A stretch of DNA of 7,837 bases from Crocinitomicaceae bacterium (GTDB lineage: Bacteria > Bacteroidota > Bacteroidia > Flavobacteriales_G > Salibacteraceae): NCBI GenBank assembly GCA_018623405.1, contig JAAZVO010000118.1, forward strand, positions 1-7,837, in the 5' to 3' direction. Below the pieces are notes generated by a model. The model did no database searches. It had not been told where the DNA came from and saw only the letters and a list, made by a program, of their open reading frames with translations. Made by a program: the position numbers and the translations under genes. Of this stretch, positions 1 to 6,775 are shown in pieces. How positions within the stretch are numbered: position 1 is the first letter of the stretch; each line of letters starts with the position of its first letter.

Positions 1-1584
1 ATAAGAACCATCTCCTCCTGAGGGTATTTGCCATGGAATATTTTTATCTAAAGTTTTGGTCCATGCAGTACTATTATCCTGCATGCCACCAACAATAACA
101 TTACTTCCTAAGGTTTTATGGTCTATGTGGATGGTGTAGAACTGGGTAGTAAAAAAACCTGTATTCAAGTCTTCCCAAACTACCGAGTCTGACATTACGT
201 TTCTAGTGATATAACAGCCACCATCATTAGCTGTAAAGCAGTGGTTAGGGTTGCTTTGTAAAAAAGAGATAACATGAAAATCGGGATGACTCTTGGGATA
301 GCGGTATTCAAATGTTGAAGTTTGCCCTGGATTGTATCCTCCGATATGAGTTATTTTGTTTGGAGTGGTAAAGGCATCATCAGACCTGTACATATTGGTG
401 CCTGCTATAAAAACTACGTTTGGGTCGTCTGGTTTAACAGCAATTGCCATATTGTAACTGCCTTGACTTTGAAATCGTGTTCTAAAACTTGTTCCGGATG
501 GAATGTTTTCTGAAAGGTCTGTCCAATTTCCATTTGCACCTGCGCCATCGCCACTTTTATACAAATACCGCCATAACATATTTCTTTCACCCTTTAAATC
601 GTTAGGATTTGCAGGTTTACCTTCATTAATGGTATTTGCTAAAAAGTAAACTCGGTTTTCGTTCCATGGGTCAAAGGCCATAACAATTCTGTTATAGCTT
701 GCAGGAAAGTTACTAGGGGTAATATTTGTCCAATTTTCTCCATCTAGAGATCGGAATATTCCTCTAACAGCGCCATTACTGCTTAAAGTGGCATATTTTA
801 CTCTATTTGGTGAAATAGCAATATCGGTATATGAGGCGAGCACAACTGAGGTAGGGCCTAAAACCATTCTAAATGTTTTTCCACCATTGGTGCTTTTCAT
901 TATTCTGCCTTCTTTGGCAACATATAAAACATTTGCTGTATCTATGGTGTGGTCCACCACAACATTCCAAATAATATCCCAGGGTTCCGGAGATTGTGGA
1001 GAGTTACTTTGGGTGGCAGGCAATGGACTCCAAGTTAAGCCGTTATCTATTGATTTATAAACTCCATCACCTAGGTAATTTGCAGAAAAGCTTTTCGATG
1101 CGGAATTTCCAATACCCTCTCCCGAGCCGTAATACCAAACGTTTGTTTTGCCTTGCCTTTTATCTTGCGCTAAGCAAGTAACACTGTGGTGTTGATTTGC
1201 AGCAGAGGTTCTTGCCCAAGTTTTACCTTGATCGGTAGAACGCCACATTCCTCCTGAAACGCCTGCTGCTAATATGATGTTTTCGTTATTGATGTCTATT
1301 GCTGCAGCTCTTGTTCTACCGCCAATATTGTAAGGACCTACTTGCTGCCAAACAGAGGTTTTTCTTCTAGGGAAATCAATATCTTTTGGGAGTTTTTGGG
1401 CAAATGCTAATTCACGCTTTTTTATGCCTTCGGGAATTTTTCCTGTTGCCGGGTCGGCCAATCTTTCTTCTTCCCAAGCTAGGCGACCGGAAAACTCGTC
1501 TTCAAATTCAGAAGTTTGAATTTCTGTTTTAGGAGTATTACAAGCAATTAATCCAAAAAGGGCAAAAAATATCCAATATCTCAT
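1..1584 (-). CDS. Asp-box (BNR/sortilin-like) repeat lipoprotein, 3' end outside window
   Basis: The frame is open without a stop from an ATG at 1584 to base 1, giving 528 codons; the C-terminus is missing. The N-terminus MRYWIFFALFGLIAC is a short lipoprotein signal peptide ending in an LIAC lipobox, so Cys15 is the likely lipid-anchored residue and the protein should sit in a membrane facing the periplasm or the cell surface. Asp-box motifs of the S-x-D-x-G-x-T-W kind occur at residues 116-123 (STDQGKTW) and 178-185 (SIDNGLTW), with degenerate copies near 231-238, 279-285, 344-354 and 401-405. These point to a multi-bladed beta-propeller of the sortilin/VPS10 or BNR type. Such proteins are often labelled glycosyl hydrolase, but no catalytic residues can be assigned here, so enzymatic activity is not shown. 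Many Bacteroidota relatives carry a C-terminal type IX secretion domain; whether this one does lies beyond the window. The start is supported by the signal peptide directly after it. Confidence 0.88.
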   Translation of the reverse strand, partial: MRYWIFFALFGLIACNTPKTEIQTSEFEDEFSGRLAWEEERLADPATGKIPEGIKKRELAFAQKLPKDIDFPRRKTSVWQQVGPYNIGGRTRAAAIDINNENIILAAGVSGGMWRSTDQGKTWARTSAANQHHSVTCLAQDKRQGKTNVWYYGSGEGIGNSASKSFSANYLGDGVYKSIDNGLTWSPLPATQSNSPQSPEPWDIIWNVVVDHTIDTANVLYVAKEGRIMKSTNGGKTFRMVLGPTSVVLASYTDIAISPNRVKYATLSSNGAVRGIFRSLDGENWTNITPSNFPASYNRIVMAFDPWNENRVYFLANTINEGKPANPNDLKGERNMLWRYLYKSGDGAGANGNWTDLSENIPSGTSFRTRFQSQGSYNMAIAVKPDDPNVVFIAGTNMYRSDDAFTTPNKITHIGGYNPGQTSTFEYRYPKSHPDFHVISFLQSNPNHCFTANDGGCYITRNVMSDSVVWEDLNTGFFTTQFYTIHIDHKTLGSNVIVGGMQDNSTAWTKTLDKNIPWQIPSGGDGSY

Positions 1585-1589
1585 TAGGG

Positions 1590-1609
1590 GTTACTTTGAA
1601 GCAAGTAAC
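1590..1609. promoter_or_regulatory. Inverted repeat just upstream of the lipoprotein start
   Basis: Perfect 7-base arms (GTTACTT at 1590-1596 and AAGTAAC at 1603-1609) flank a 6-base spacer, ending 5 bases before the lipoprotein ATG. No T-run follows on the minus strand, so it does not look like a terminator. It could be an operator or a hairpin in the 5' leader covering the ribosome entry region. A second, weaker repeat (AAGTT at 1638-1642 and AACTT at 1648-1652) lies between it and the upstream small gene. The function is inferred from position only. Confidence 0.3.
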
Positions 1610-1667
1610 AAAAAACGGAAAAATATTGTTCTATTTCAAGTTGGGATAACTTAAAACAAACAATTTG

Positions 1668-1856
1668 TTAATTTATTTGATTGCTTTCTAAAGAAGAAAT
1701 GTGGGCTGAGTTGTTTGCCGGAGGGTTTAGTACTTGCTCTTTTTCAGTTGAAGAAATACCTTTTGTAAAATCCAATAAAAAGAACAAAAAGATCAAAATA
1801 GAAGTGATTATTAAACCTACTGTAGCTAGGTTTGCTATCTTCTCTTTGTACGACAT
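1668..1856 (-). CDS. Small single-span membrane protein, unknown function
   Basis: This 62-residue protein starts MSYKEKIANLATVGLI and has one strongly hydrophobic segment at about residues 8-29 (LATVGLIITSILIFLFFLLD). A short lysine-bearing N-terminus precedes it, and a polar, Ser/Asn/Glu-rich tail of about 32 residues follows. By the positive-inside rule the few N-terminal lysines suggest a cytoplasmic N-terminus and a periplasmic tail. I chose the ATG at 1856. A longer in-frame start at 1919 would add 21 polar residues before the membrane segment and would overlap the start codon of the divergent gene, so it is less likely. It lies 83 bases upstream of the Asp-box lipoprotein on the same strand and could be co-transcribed with it. 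I do not recognise the family. The simple composition of the tail leaves some doubt that it is expressed. Confidence 0.5.
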   Translation of the reverse strand: MSYKEKIANLATVGLIITSILIFLFFLLDFTKGISSTEKEQVLNPPANNSAHISSLESNQIN

Positions 1857-1859
1857 GGT

Positions 1860-1867
1860 TAAGTTTG
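1860..1867 (+). promoter_or_regulatory. Possible TAnnTTTG (-7 type) promoter box for the outer-membrane protein gene
   Basis: TAAGTTTG matches the Bacteroidota -7 consensus TAnnTTTG and lies 50 bases before the ATG at 1918, which would leave a leader of about 45 bases. No TTTG partner is seen at the usual distance of about 19 bases upstream. A second TTTG touches the start codon (1913-1916) but lacks the TA half, and it would place transcription start inside the gene. The call rests on the match to a short consensus in AT-rich DNA. Confidence 0.25.
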
Positions 1868-1917
1868 ACTCGATTTGCTTATTCGATTTTCGATTATTAA
1901 AAGTATAAAAAATTTGC

Positions 1918-2688
1918 ATGACTCAATCAAAAGCAGCTAATTATTTTTTTGTTACGGTTTTAGTTTTTTGCTCATTTAGCCTTTTTGGGCAAGTTGTTGA
2001 TATTGAATCTCAACGCTTTGCAAAAAAGGAAAATGGCTTTTTTGGCGAGGTAAACTTTGATGGAAGCTATACTCAAAATACAACACAAGTTTGGCAAATT
2101 TCGAATGAAAATAAGTTGCTATTTCAGCAAACAAAATTTTCTGCACTACTTTTTTCAGATTTTGGATTGGTGAATGGAAATAACGATGATTTAATTAACA
2201 GAGGTTTTGCTCATCTAAGATTAAATTATCACTTAAATAAATCTAAGAAACTCACTGCAGAGGCATTTGAACAAATACAATACAACAGGATTCAAGGGAT
2301 AAACTTAAGGCAGTTGGCAGGTGCAGGATTACGCCAAAAAATTGTTGGCCGCGATTCTTTAGAATCTTATTTCGGAGTATTAGGTATGTATGAGTTTGAA
2401 GAGGTAATTGACCAAAATACACCCAACAAAGATTTTCGATTAAGTAGTTATTTTTCGGTAGATTGGTTGCTTACAAAAAGTGTTTCATTCAACACTATTT
2501 TCTACTATCAACCTTTAGCCAATAATTTTTCAGATTTTAGGGTAACTAATCGCTCTACTTTTAAATTTAATATCACACAAAAGTGGGGTTTTAAACTCAT
2601 GTTTAGTTATTTAACCGATAGCAATCCACCAGTTGGAATACCCAAAGAAATTATCACAATCCAAAATGGTTTGAGTGTTAGATTTTAA
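1918..2688 (+). CDS. DUF481-like outer-membrane beta-barrel protein
   Basis: This 256-residue protein has a type I signal peptide: the hydrophobic core at residues 9-23 is followed by likely cleavage after Gly24 (SLFG|QVVD). Cys18 is preceded by Phe and does not form a lipobox. The mature part shows alternating polar and aromatic beta-strand patterning and ends in Phe (GLSVRF), the usual terminal residue for barrel insertion by BamA. The central block RGFAHLRLNYHLN (95-107), AEAFEQIQYN (114-123) and LRQLAGAGLRQ (130-140) resembles the conserved core of DUF481 (YdiY-like) proteins, which are small outer-membrane barrels without a settled function. The assignment is by recognition, not by search. 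The ATG at 1918 is the natural start because it opens the signal peptide. Its stop is 57 bases before the mutase gene, and a promoter-like box lies between, so the two are probably not strictly one operon. Confidence 0.8.
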   Translation: MTQSKAANYFFVTVLVFCSFSLFGQVVDIESQRFAKKENGFFGEVNFDGSYTQNTTQVWQISNENKLLFQQTKFSALLFSDFGLVNGNNDDLINRGFAHLRLNYHLNKSKKLTAEAFEQIQYNRIQGINLRQLAGAGLRQKIVGRDSLESYFGVLGMYEFEEVIDQNTPNKDFRLSSYFSVDWLLTKSVSFNTIFYYQPLANNFSDFRVTNRSTFKFNITQKWGFKLMFSYLTDSNPPVGIPKEIITIQNGLSVRF

Positions 2689-2714
2689 CTCTTTTAGGTC
2701 TTTGTTGTTTTAGG

Positions 2715-2723
2715 TAAATTTGC
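2715..2723 (+). promoter_or_regulatory. TAnnTTTGC promoter box for icmF
   Basis: TAAATTTGC is a full match to the Bacteroidota -7 element TAnnTTTGc. Transcription would begin near 2729, leaving a leader of roughly 17 bases before the ATG at 2746. A clear TTTG element is not present at the usual spacing; the corresponding position (about 2692-2695) is only T-rich. The short leader carries no evident Shine-Dalgarno sequence, which is normal for this phylum. The match and its location in the gap between two genes make this the best promoter candidate in the window. Confidence 0.5.
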
Positions 2724-2745
2724 AACCCTTTTAAGACGCAACCTT

Positions 2746-5700
2746 ATGAAGAACATCGAAATCTATAAACCAAAAAATAAAGTACGTATTGTAACAGCAG
2801 CCTCATTGTTTGATGGGCATGATGCTGCCATTAACATTATGCGGCGAATCATTCAATCTACCGGTGTTGAGGTAATTCACCTAGGGCACGATAGAAGTGT
2901 AGAAGAGGTTGTAGATTGCGCCATACAAGAAGATGCTCAAGCCATTGCCATGACATCTTACCAAGGCGGTCACATGGAGTACTTTAAATACATGTACGAC
3001 TTGTTGAAGGAGAAAGGCGCTCCGCACATCAAAGTATTTGGTGGAGGTGGAGGAACTATACTTCCTGAAGAAATAAAAGAACTTCATGAATATGGAATTG
3101 CAAAAATTTATCACCCTGATGATGGTCGAGAGCTAGGGTTGCAAGGCATGATCAATGATTTGGTTCAAAAAAGTGATTTTCCGGTTGGTAATAAACTGAA
3201 TGGAGAAGTAAAGGCCCTGACCCAAAAAGACCAAAAAGATTTGGCTCGTGTTATTTCTGCTGCTGAAAACTTCCCTGAAGAAAATGACGGTACACTCGCT
3301 GAAATCAGGGCAAAAGCCAAAACCGTAAAAACACCCATTTTAGGAATTACTGGAACCGGAGGTTCAGGTAAATCTTCTACGGTTGATGAGTTGGTTCGCC
3401 GATTTTTAATGGATTTTGAAGATAAATCTATTGCCATCGTTTCGGTTGATCCCTCAAAAAGAAAAACAGGAGGTGCCTTGTTGGGCGATAGAATTCGGAT
3501 GAACTCTATCAAAAATAAACGCGTTTACATGCGCTCGTTGGCTACGCGTCAATCAAACTTAGCGTTATCAAAACATGTTGATGATGCCCTTTCCATTTTA
3601 AAAGTAGCAAGCTTCGATTTGATTTTGTTAGAAACTTCAGGTATTGGCCAAAGCGATACAGAAATTTTGGATCACAGTGATGTTAGCATGTATGTAATGA
3701 CACCTGAATATGGTGCAGCTACACAACTTGAAAAAATTGATATGTTGGATTTTGCCGACATTATCGCCCTCAATAAATTTGATAAACGCGGCGCTTTAGA
3801 TGCTTTGCGCGATGTAAAAAAACAATACAAACGCAACCACCAATTGTGGGATGCCGATGATGATAGCCTGCCTGTTTTTGGAACTATTGCTTCACAATTT
3901 AACGATCCGGGAACCAATGCTTTGTACAAAGCAATTATGGATAAGTTGGCGGAGAAAACCGGCGCTGATTTAAAATCTGATTTCACTATTTCTAAAGAGA
4001 TGAGTGAAAAAATTTACATCATTCCACCAAAAAGAACACGGTACCTTTCTGAAATTTCAGAAAACAACCGAGCTTATGATAAATGGGTGCAAGAGCAGTC
4101 GACCGTTGCTGAGAAACTCTATGGTTACTACAAAACTTTAGAGAACCTCAAAGAATCAAACCTAGAAAATAAAGCTGCTTTAATTGAAGGAATCCAAAAA
4201 GTTTACGACCAAACTACTTTAGATTTAGATCCGCATAACCTTCAAGTAATAGAAGGTTGGAAAGAAAAATTAAAGCAATACCGCGATGAGGTTTTTGTGT
4301 TTAAAGTGCGCGATAAAGAAATTAAAATTCAAACCCATACCGAGTCGCTTTCGCACAGCCAAATTCCAAAAGTAGCTACGCCAAGATATACTTCTTGGGG
4401 AGATATTTTGAGTTGGAGTTTACAAGAGAATTTCCCAGGTGAATTTCCTTACACTGCAGGTATTTATCCTTTTAAAAGAACAGGCGAAGACCCAACTAGA
4501 ATGTTTGCCGGTGAGGGTGGCCCAGAAAGAACCAACAAGCGTTTTCATTACTTAAGCAAGGGAATGCCCGCTGCGCGTTTATCAACTGCTTTCGATTCTG
4601 TTACACTTTATGGAAATGACCCCGGTTACAGACCTGATATTTATGGTAAAATTGGAAACTCAGGCGTTTCGGTTTGTTGTTTAGACGATGCCAAAAAATT
4701 GTATTCAGGTTTCAATTTAGCTGATCCTACCACCTCGGTTTCTATGACCATTAATGGTCCGGCGCCAATGCTGTTGGGCTTTTTCTTGAATGCGGCTATT
4801 GATCAGCAATGTGAGTTGTACATCAAAGAAAACGGCCTTGAAAAAGAGGTAGTAGCTAAAATTGAAGCAAAGTATAAAAAGCTAGGTGTAGAACAACCAA
4901 AATACAATGCAGAATTACCCGAAGGAAATGATGGTTTAGGATTGATGTTGTTAGGCGTTACCGGAGATGAAGTTTTGCCAACTGATGTTTACCAAAACAT
5001 AAAAGCCAAAACGCTTTCGCAAGTTCGTGGTACTGTTCAGGCTGATATTTTAAAAGAAGACCAAGCCCAAAATACCTGTATTTTTTCTACAGAATTTGCC
5101 TTGCGATTAATGGGTGATGTTCAGCAATATTTTATTGACAAGAATGTAAGAAACTTCTATTCGGTTTCAATTTCGGGTTACCATATTGCAGAGGCCGGAG
5201 CCAACCCAATAACACAATTGGCCTTTACCTTAGCCAATGGTTTTACCTATGTGGAGTATTACTTGAGCAGGGGAATGGACATCAACGCCTTTGGTCCTAA
5301 TTTATCGTTCTTTTTCTCTAATGGTATTGACCCTGAATATGCGGTAATTGGTCGTGTAGCGAGAAGAATTTGGGCCAAAGCCTTGAAGCAGAAATATGGT
5401 GCGAACCCAAGGGCGCAAATGTTGAAATACCACATTCAAACATCAGGTCGTTCGTTGCATGCACAAGAGATTGATTTTAATGATATCAGAACAACGCTTC
5501 AGGCGCTTTATGCCATTTACGATAACTGTAACTCATTGCATACCAATGCTTATGACGAGGCTATCACCACTCCAACCGAAGAGTCGGTAAGAAGGGCTGT
5601 AGCCATTCAGTTAATCATCAACAAAGAGTTAGGGTTAGCCAAAAACGAAAATCCGTTGCAAGGCTCTTTTATTATCGAAGAATTAACCGATTTGGTAGAA

Positions 5701-6126
5701 GAAGCAGTGTTGGCAGAGTTTGATAGAATTACCGAAAGAGGCGGAGTTTTAGGCGCGATGGAAACCATGTATCAACGTGGTAAAATTCAAGAAGAAAGCT
5801 TGTATTACGAAACCTTGAAACACAATGGAGAATTCCCAATTATTGGCGTAAATACTTTCTTGAATTCAAAAGGCTCGCCTACGGTATTGCCTAAAGAAGT
5901 TATTAGAGCTACAGTTGAAGAGAAAGAAGCTCAAATAAAAACAGTAGAAAATCTGAGTAAGGCAAACGCCACTCAAATAGAGCAAGAGTTGAAAAAAATT
6001 CAACAAACAGCCATTCAAAACGGAAATGTATTTGAAGCCTTGATGGAAGCTTGCAAAGTATGTACATTAGGTTCCATTACTGATGCCTTGTTTGAAGTAG
6101 GAGGACAGTATAGGAGGAATATGTGA
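2746..6126 (+). CDS. icmF: Fused isobutyryl-CoA mutase with built-in G-protein chaperone (IcmF)
   Basis: This adenosylcobalamin-dependent carbon-skeleton mutase interconverts isobutyryl-CoA and n-butyryl-CoA. Its order of domains is diagnostic. First is a B12-binding domain (about 10-145) with DGHDAA and the lower-ligand candidate His25, plus a five-glycine run at 99-103. Next is a MeaB/MeaI-type GTPase (about 195-420) with Walker A GTGGSGKS (203-210), Asp235, ETSGIGQSD (296-304) and NKFD (343-346). After a helical linker comes the acyl-CoA mutase barrel (about 545-1126). The G domain in this family gates cofactor loading and guards the enzyme. At the positions that separate mutase specificities, Phe587 (MFAGEG) and Gln775 (QAQNT) are present, as in isobutyryl-CoA mutase, where methylmalonyl-CoA mutase has Tyr and Arg. 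Automatic annotation would probably call it methylmalonyl-CoA mutase. The C-terminus GGQYRRNM is typical of IcmF and the gene is intact. The barrel has a long insertion at about 690-757. The start follows a promoter box. Confidence 0.95.
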   Translation: MKNIEIYKPKNKVRIVTAASLFDGHDAAINIMRRIIQSTGVEVIHLGHDRSVEEVVDCAIQEDAQAIAMTSYQGGHMEYFKYMYDLLKEKGAPHIKVFGGGGGTILPEEIKELHEYGIAKIYHPDDGRELGLQGMINDLVQKSDFPVGNKLNGEVKALTQKDQKDLARVISAAENFPEENDGTLAEIRAKAKTVKTPILGITGTGGSGKSSTVDELVRRFLMDFEDKSIAIVSVDPSKRKTGGALLGDRIRMNSIKNKRVYMRSLATRQSNLALSKHVDDALSILKVASFDLILLETSGIGQSDTEILDHSDVSMYVMTPEYGAATQLEKIDMLDFADIIALNKFDKRGALDALRDVKKQYKRNHQLWDADDDSLPVFGTIASQFNDPGTNALYKAIMDKLAEKTGADLKSDFTISKEMSEKIYIIPPKRTRYLSEISENNRAYDKWVQEQSTVAEKLYGYYKTLENLKESNLENKAALIEGIQKVYDQTTLDLDPHNLQVIEGWKEKLKQYRDEVFVFKVRDKEIKIQTHTESLSHSQIPKVATPRYTSWGDILSWSLQENFPGEFPYTAGIYPFKRTGEDPTRMFAGEGGPERTNKRFHYLSKGMPAARLSTAFDSVTLYGNDPGYRPDIYGKIGNSGVSVCCLDDAKKLYSGFNLADPTTSVSMTINGPAPMLLGFFLNAAIDQQCELYIKENGLEKEVVAKIEAKYKKLGVEQPKYNAELPEGNDGLGLMLLGVTGDEVLPTDVYQNIKAKTLSQVRGTVQADILKEDQAQNTCIFSTEFALRLMGDVQQYFIDKNVRNFYSVSISGYHIAEAGANPITQLAFTLANGFTYVEYYLSRGMDINAFGPNLSFFFSNGIDPEYAVIGRVARRIWAKALKQKYGANPRAQMLKYHIQTSGRSLHAQEIDFNDIRTTLQALYAIYDNCNSLHTNAYDEAITTPTEESVRRAVAIQLIINKELGLAKNENPLQGSFIIEELTDLVEEAVLAEFDRITERGGVLGAMETMYQRGKIQEESLYYETLKHNGEFPIIGVNTFLNSKGSPTVLPKEVIRATVEEKEAQIKTVENLSKANATQIEQELKKIQQTAIQNGNVFEALMEACKVCTLGSITDALFEVGGQYRRNM

Positions 6127-6130
6127 TACT

Positions 6131-6171
6131 GGTTTGTAGTTTTTAGTTTTTGGTTTGTAGTTTGAGGTTTT
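6131..6171. repeat. Two-copy 21-base imperfect tandem repeat
   Basis: GGTTTGTAGTTT occurs at 6131-6142 and again at 6152-6163, a period of 21 bases, within a T/G-only tract that begins right after the icmF stop. Purine/pyrimidine-skewed tracts of this kind are frequent slippage-made sequence between genes in AT-rich Bacteroidota. A weak hairpin follows (GGTTT 6187-6191, AAACC 6195-6199) without a T-run, so it is not called a terminator. Confidence 0.55.
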
Positions 6172-6230
6172 CCTTAATTCTCTGTGGGTTTTATAAACCT
6201 AGTTGTGTAAAAAATTCAATTCAATTTAAA

Positions 6231-6315
6231 CTAATGTCTGGTCGAGCCGTGCCTACCGGCAGGCAGGTGTGAGGAAAGAGTGTATCGAGAACTTGATATT
6301 CGTTTTTTCACTCTT
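6231..6315. repeat. Palindromic intergenic element, probably a dispersed repeat
   Basis: This patch is clearly more GC-rich than its surroundings. Its core is a 16-base near-palindrome at 6250-6265 centred on CCGG (GCCTACC / GGCAGGC, one mismatched pair). TCGAG occurs on each side (6242-6246 and 6285-6289). A second inverted repeat, AAGAGTG (6276-6282) with CACTCTT (6309-6315), encloses 26 bases that hold a small TATC/GATA stem. From memory, intergenic elements with GGCAGGCAGG palindromes and TCGAGAAC borders recur in many flavobacterial genomes, but no second copy is present here to prove it. Only very short reading frames cross it and none looks like a gene. With the tandem repeat before it and the terminator after it, this accounts for most of the gene-free stretch 6127-6429. 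Confidence 0.5.
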
Positions 6316-6378
6316 AAACAACTTGTTTCCCAAATGGGATACAGAAGCCATTAAAGATTAATATTAAAATCACTACAT

Positions 6379-6404
6379 AAAAAAAAACCAATGACTATCA
6401 TTGA
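6379..6404 (-). terminator. Rho-independent terminator, possibly bidirectional
   Basis: On the minus strand CAATGA, loop TAG and TCATTG form a perfect 6-base stem (6389-6403), extendable by one wobble pair. A single G and then a nine-T run (plus-strand A at 6379-6387) follow directly. It lies 26 bases past the stop of the small basic gene at 6430-6663, so it should end that transcript. On the plus strand the same stem is followed by a broken T-rich tract (from 6407), so it may also stop readthrough from icmF, which converges on it. Confidence 0.75.
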
Positions 6405-6429
6405 GCTTTTCACTTCTTTTTTATTAGGT

Positions 6430-6663
6430 TTATTCATGAATGCCTGCCTTATACCAATCTGTTTTTTTATAGCCTTTTAGCAAGGTAGCTAAGTTTTCTT
6501 TTCCAGTGAGTTCCGTAAACTTTTTTGGGTTTAGCATTAATTGGTTGATTCCGTTTATAGGTTTTCCTCCTTGCATTACAGCCGCTTTGCCTTTACCTAC
6601 AATGCAATTTCCTTTTGACCCATAAGTCAAAGGCATGCCTCCCATACCTTTTTTAGAGGCCAA
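6430..6663 (-). CDS. Small basic protein of unknown function, probable start-proximal frame break
   Basis: Counted from the TTG at 6663 this encodes 77 residues. It is rich in Lys and Gly, with a Gly/Met-rich front half (KKGMGGMPLTYGSKGN) and a helical-looking back half ending GYKKTDWYKAGIHE. I do not recognise the family; the sequence is not of low complexity and looks like a real protein. The start is doubtful. The same frame stays open upstream to 6723 with sense codons (…DNEQTVKYL) but has no ATG or GTG. A well-placed ATG with an A-rich leader sits at 6698 in another frame and hits a stop after 8 codons. Adding one A to the five-A run just after that ATG would give MKKDNEQTVKYL joined to the 77 residues, an 89-residue protein. 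So the gene either starts at the TTG, carries a real frameshift, or reflects a homopolymer read error. The terminator 26 bases past its stop supports it being a transcription unit. Confidence 0.6.
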   Translation of the reverse strand: MASKKGMGGMPLTYGSKGNCIVGKGKAAVMQGGKPINGINQLMLNPKKFTELTGKENLATLLKGYKKTDWYKAGIHE

Positions 6664-6775
6664 TAAATATTTTACTGTTTGTTCATTGTCTTTTTCATGA
6701 TTGTTTTGGTTTAAAAGTTTGGTTCAAAGGTGTAAAAAAGGGTTTCTTTCGACTTAGGGTAATCGTCGTAAAATT

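Noticed and set aside
322..1181. Plus-strand open frames of 61-90 codons
   Set aside because: They lie antisense to the continuous 528-codon Asp-box lipoprotein frame and show no protein-like features of their own.
1681..1908. Plus-strand 75-codon frame
   Set aside because: It is antisense to the small membrane protein, lacks a recognisable domain, and its hydrophobicity mirrors the opposite strand. The minus-strand reading gives a clean membrane segment.
2689..2745. Cobalamin riboswitch upstream of icmF
   Set aside because: Only 57 bases separate the two genes, too short for a B12 riboswitch, and no B12-box-like sequence is seen.
2881..3986. Minus-strand frames of 77-115 codons inside icmF
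   Set aside because: They are shadows of the strongly conserved B12-binding and GTPase domains on the plus strand.
6187..6199. Hairpin GGTTT/AAACC after icmF as a terminator
   Set aside because: The stem is only five A/T-rich pairs and no T-run follows on the plus strand. The stem at 6389-6403 is a far better candidate.
6270..6356. Short open frames downstream of the palindrome, reading …NNLFPKWDTEAIKD and …LKQLVSQMGYRSH
   Set aside because: They are under about 35 codons with no good start, cross the repeat element and match no family I recognise. A gene fossil cannot be supported.
6674..6698. Programmed -1 ribosomal frameshift in the small basic gene
   Set aside because: No X-XXY-YYZ slippery heptamer is present in the eight codons before the stop. 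A one-base change in the A-run explains the frame break more simply.
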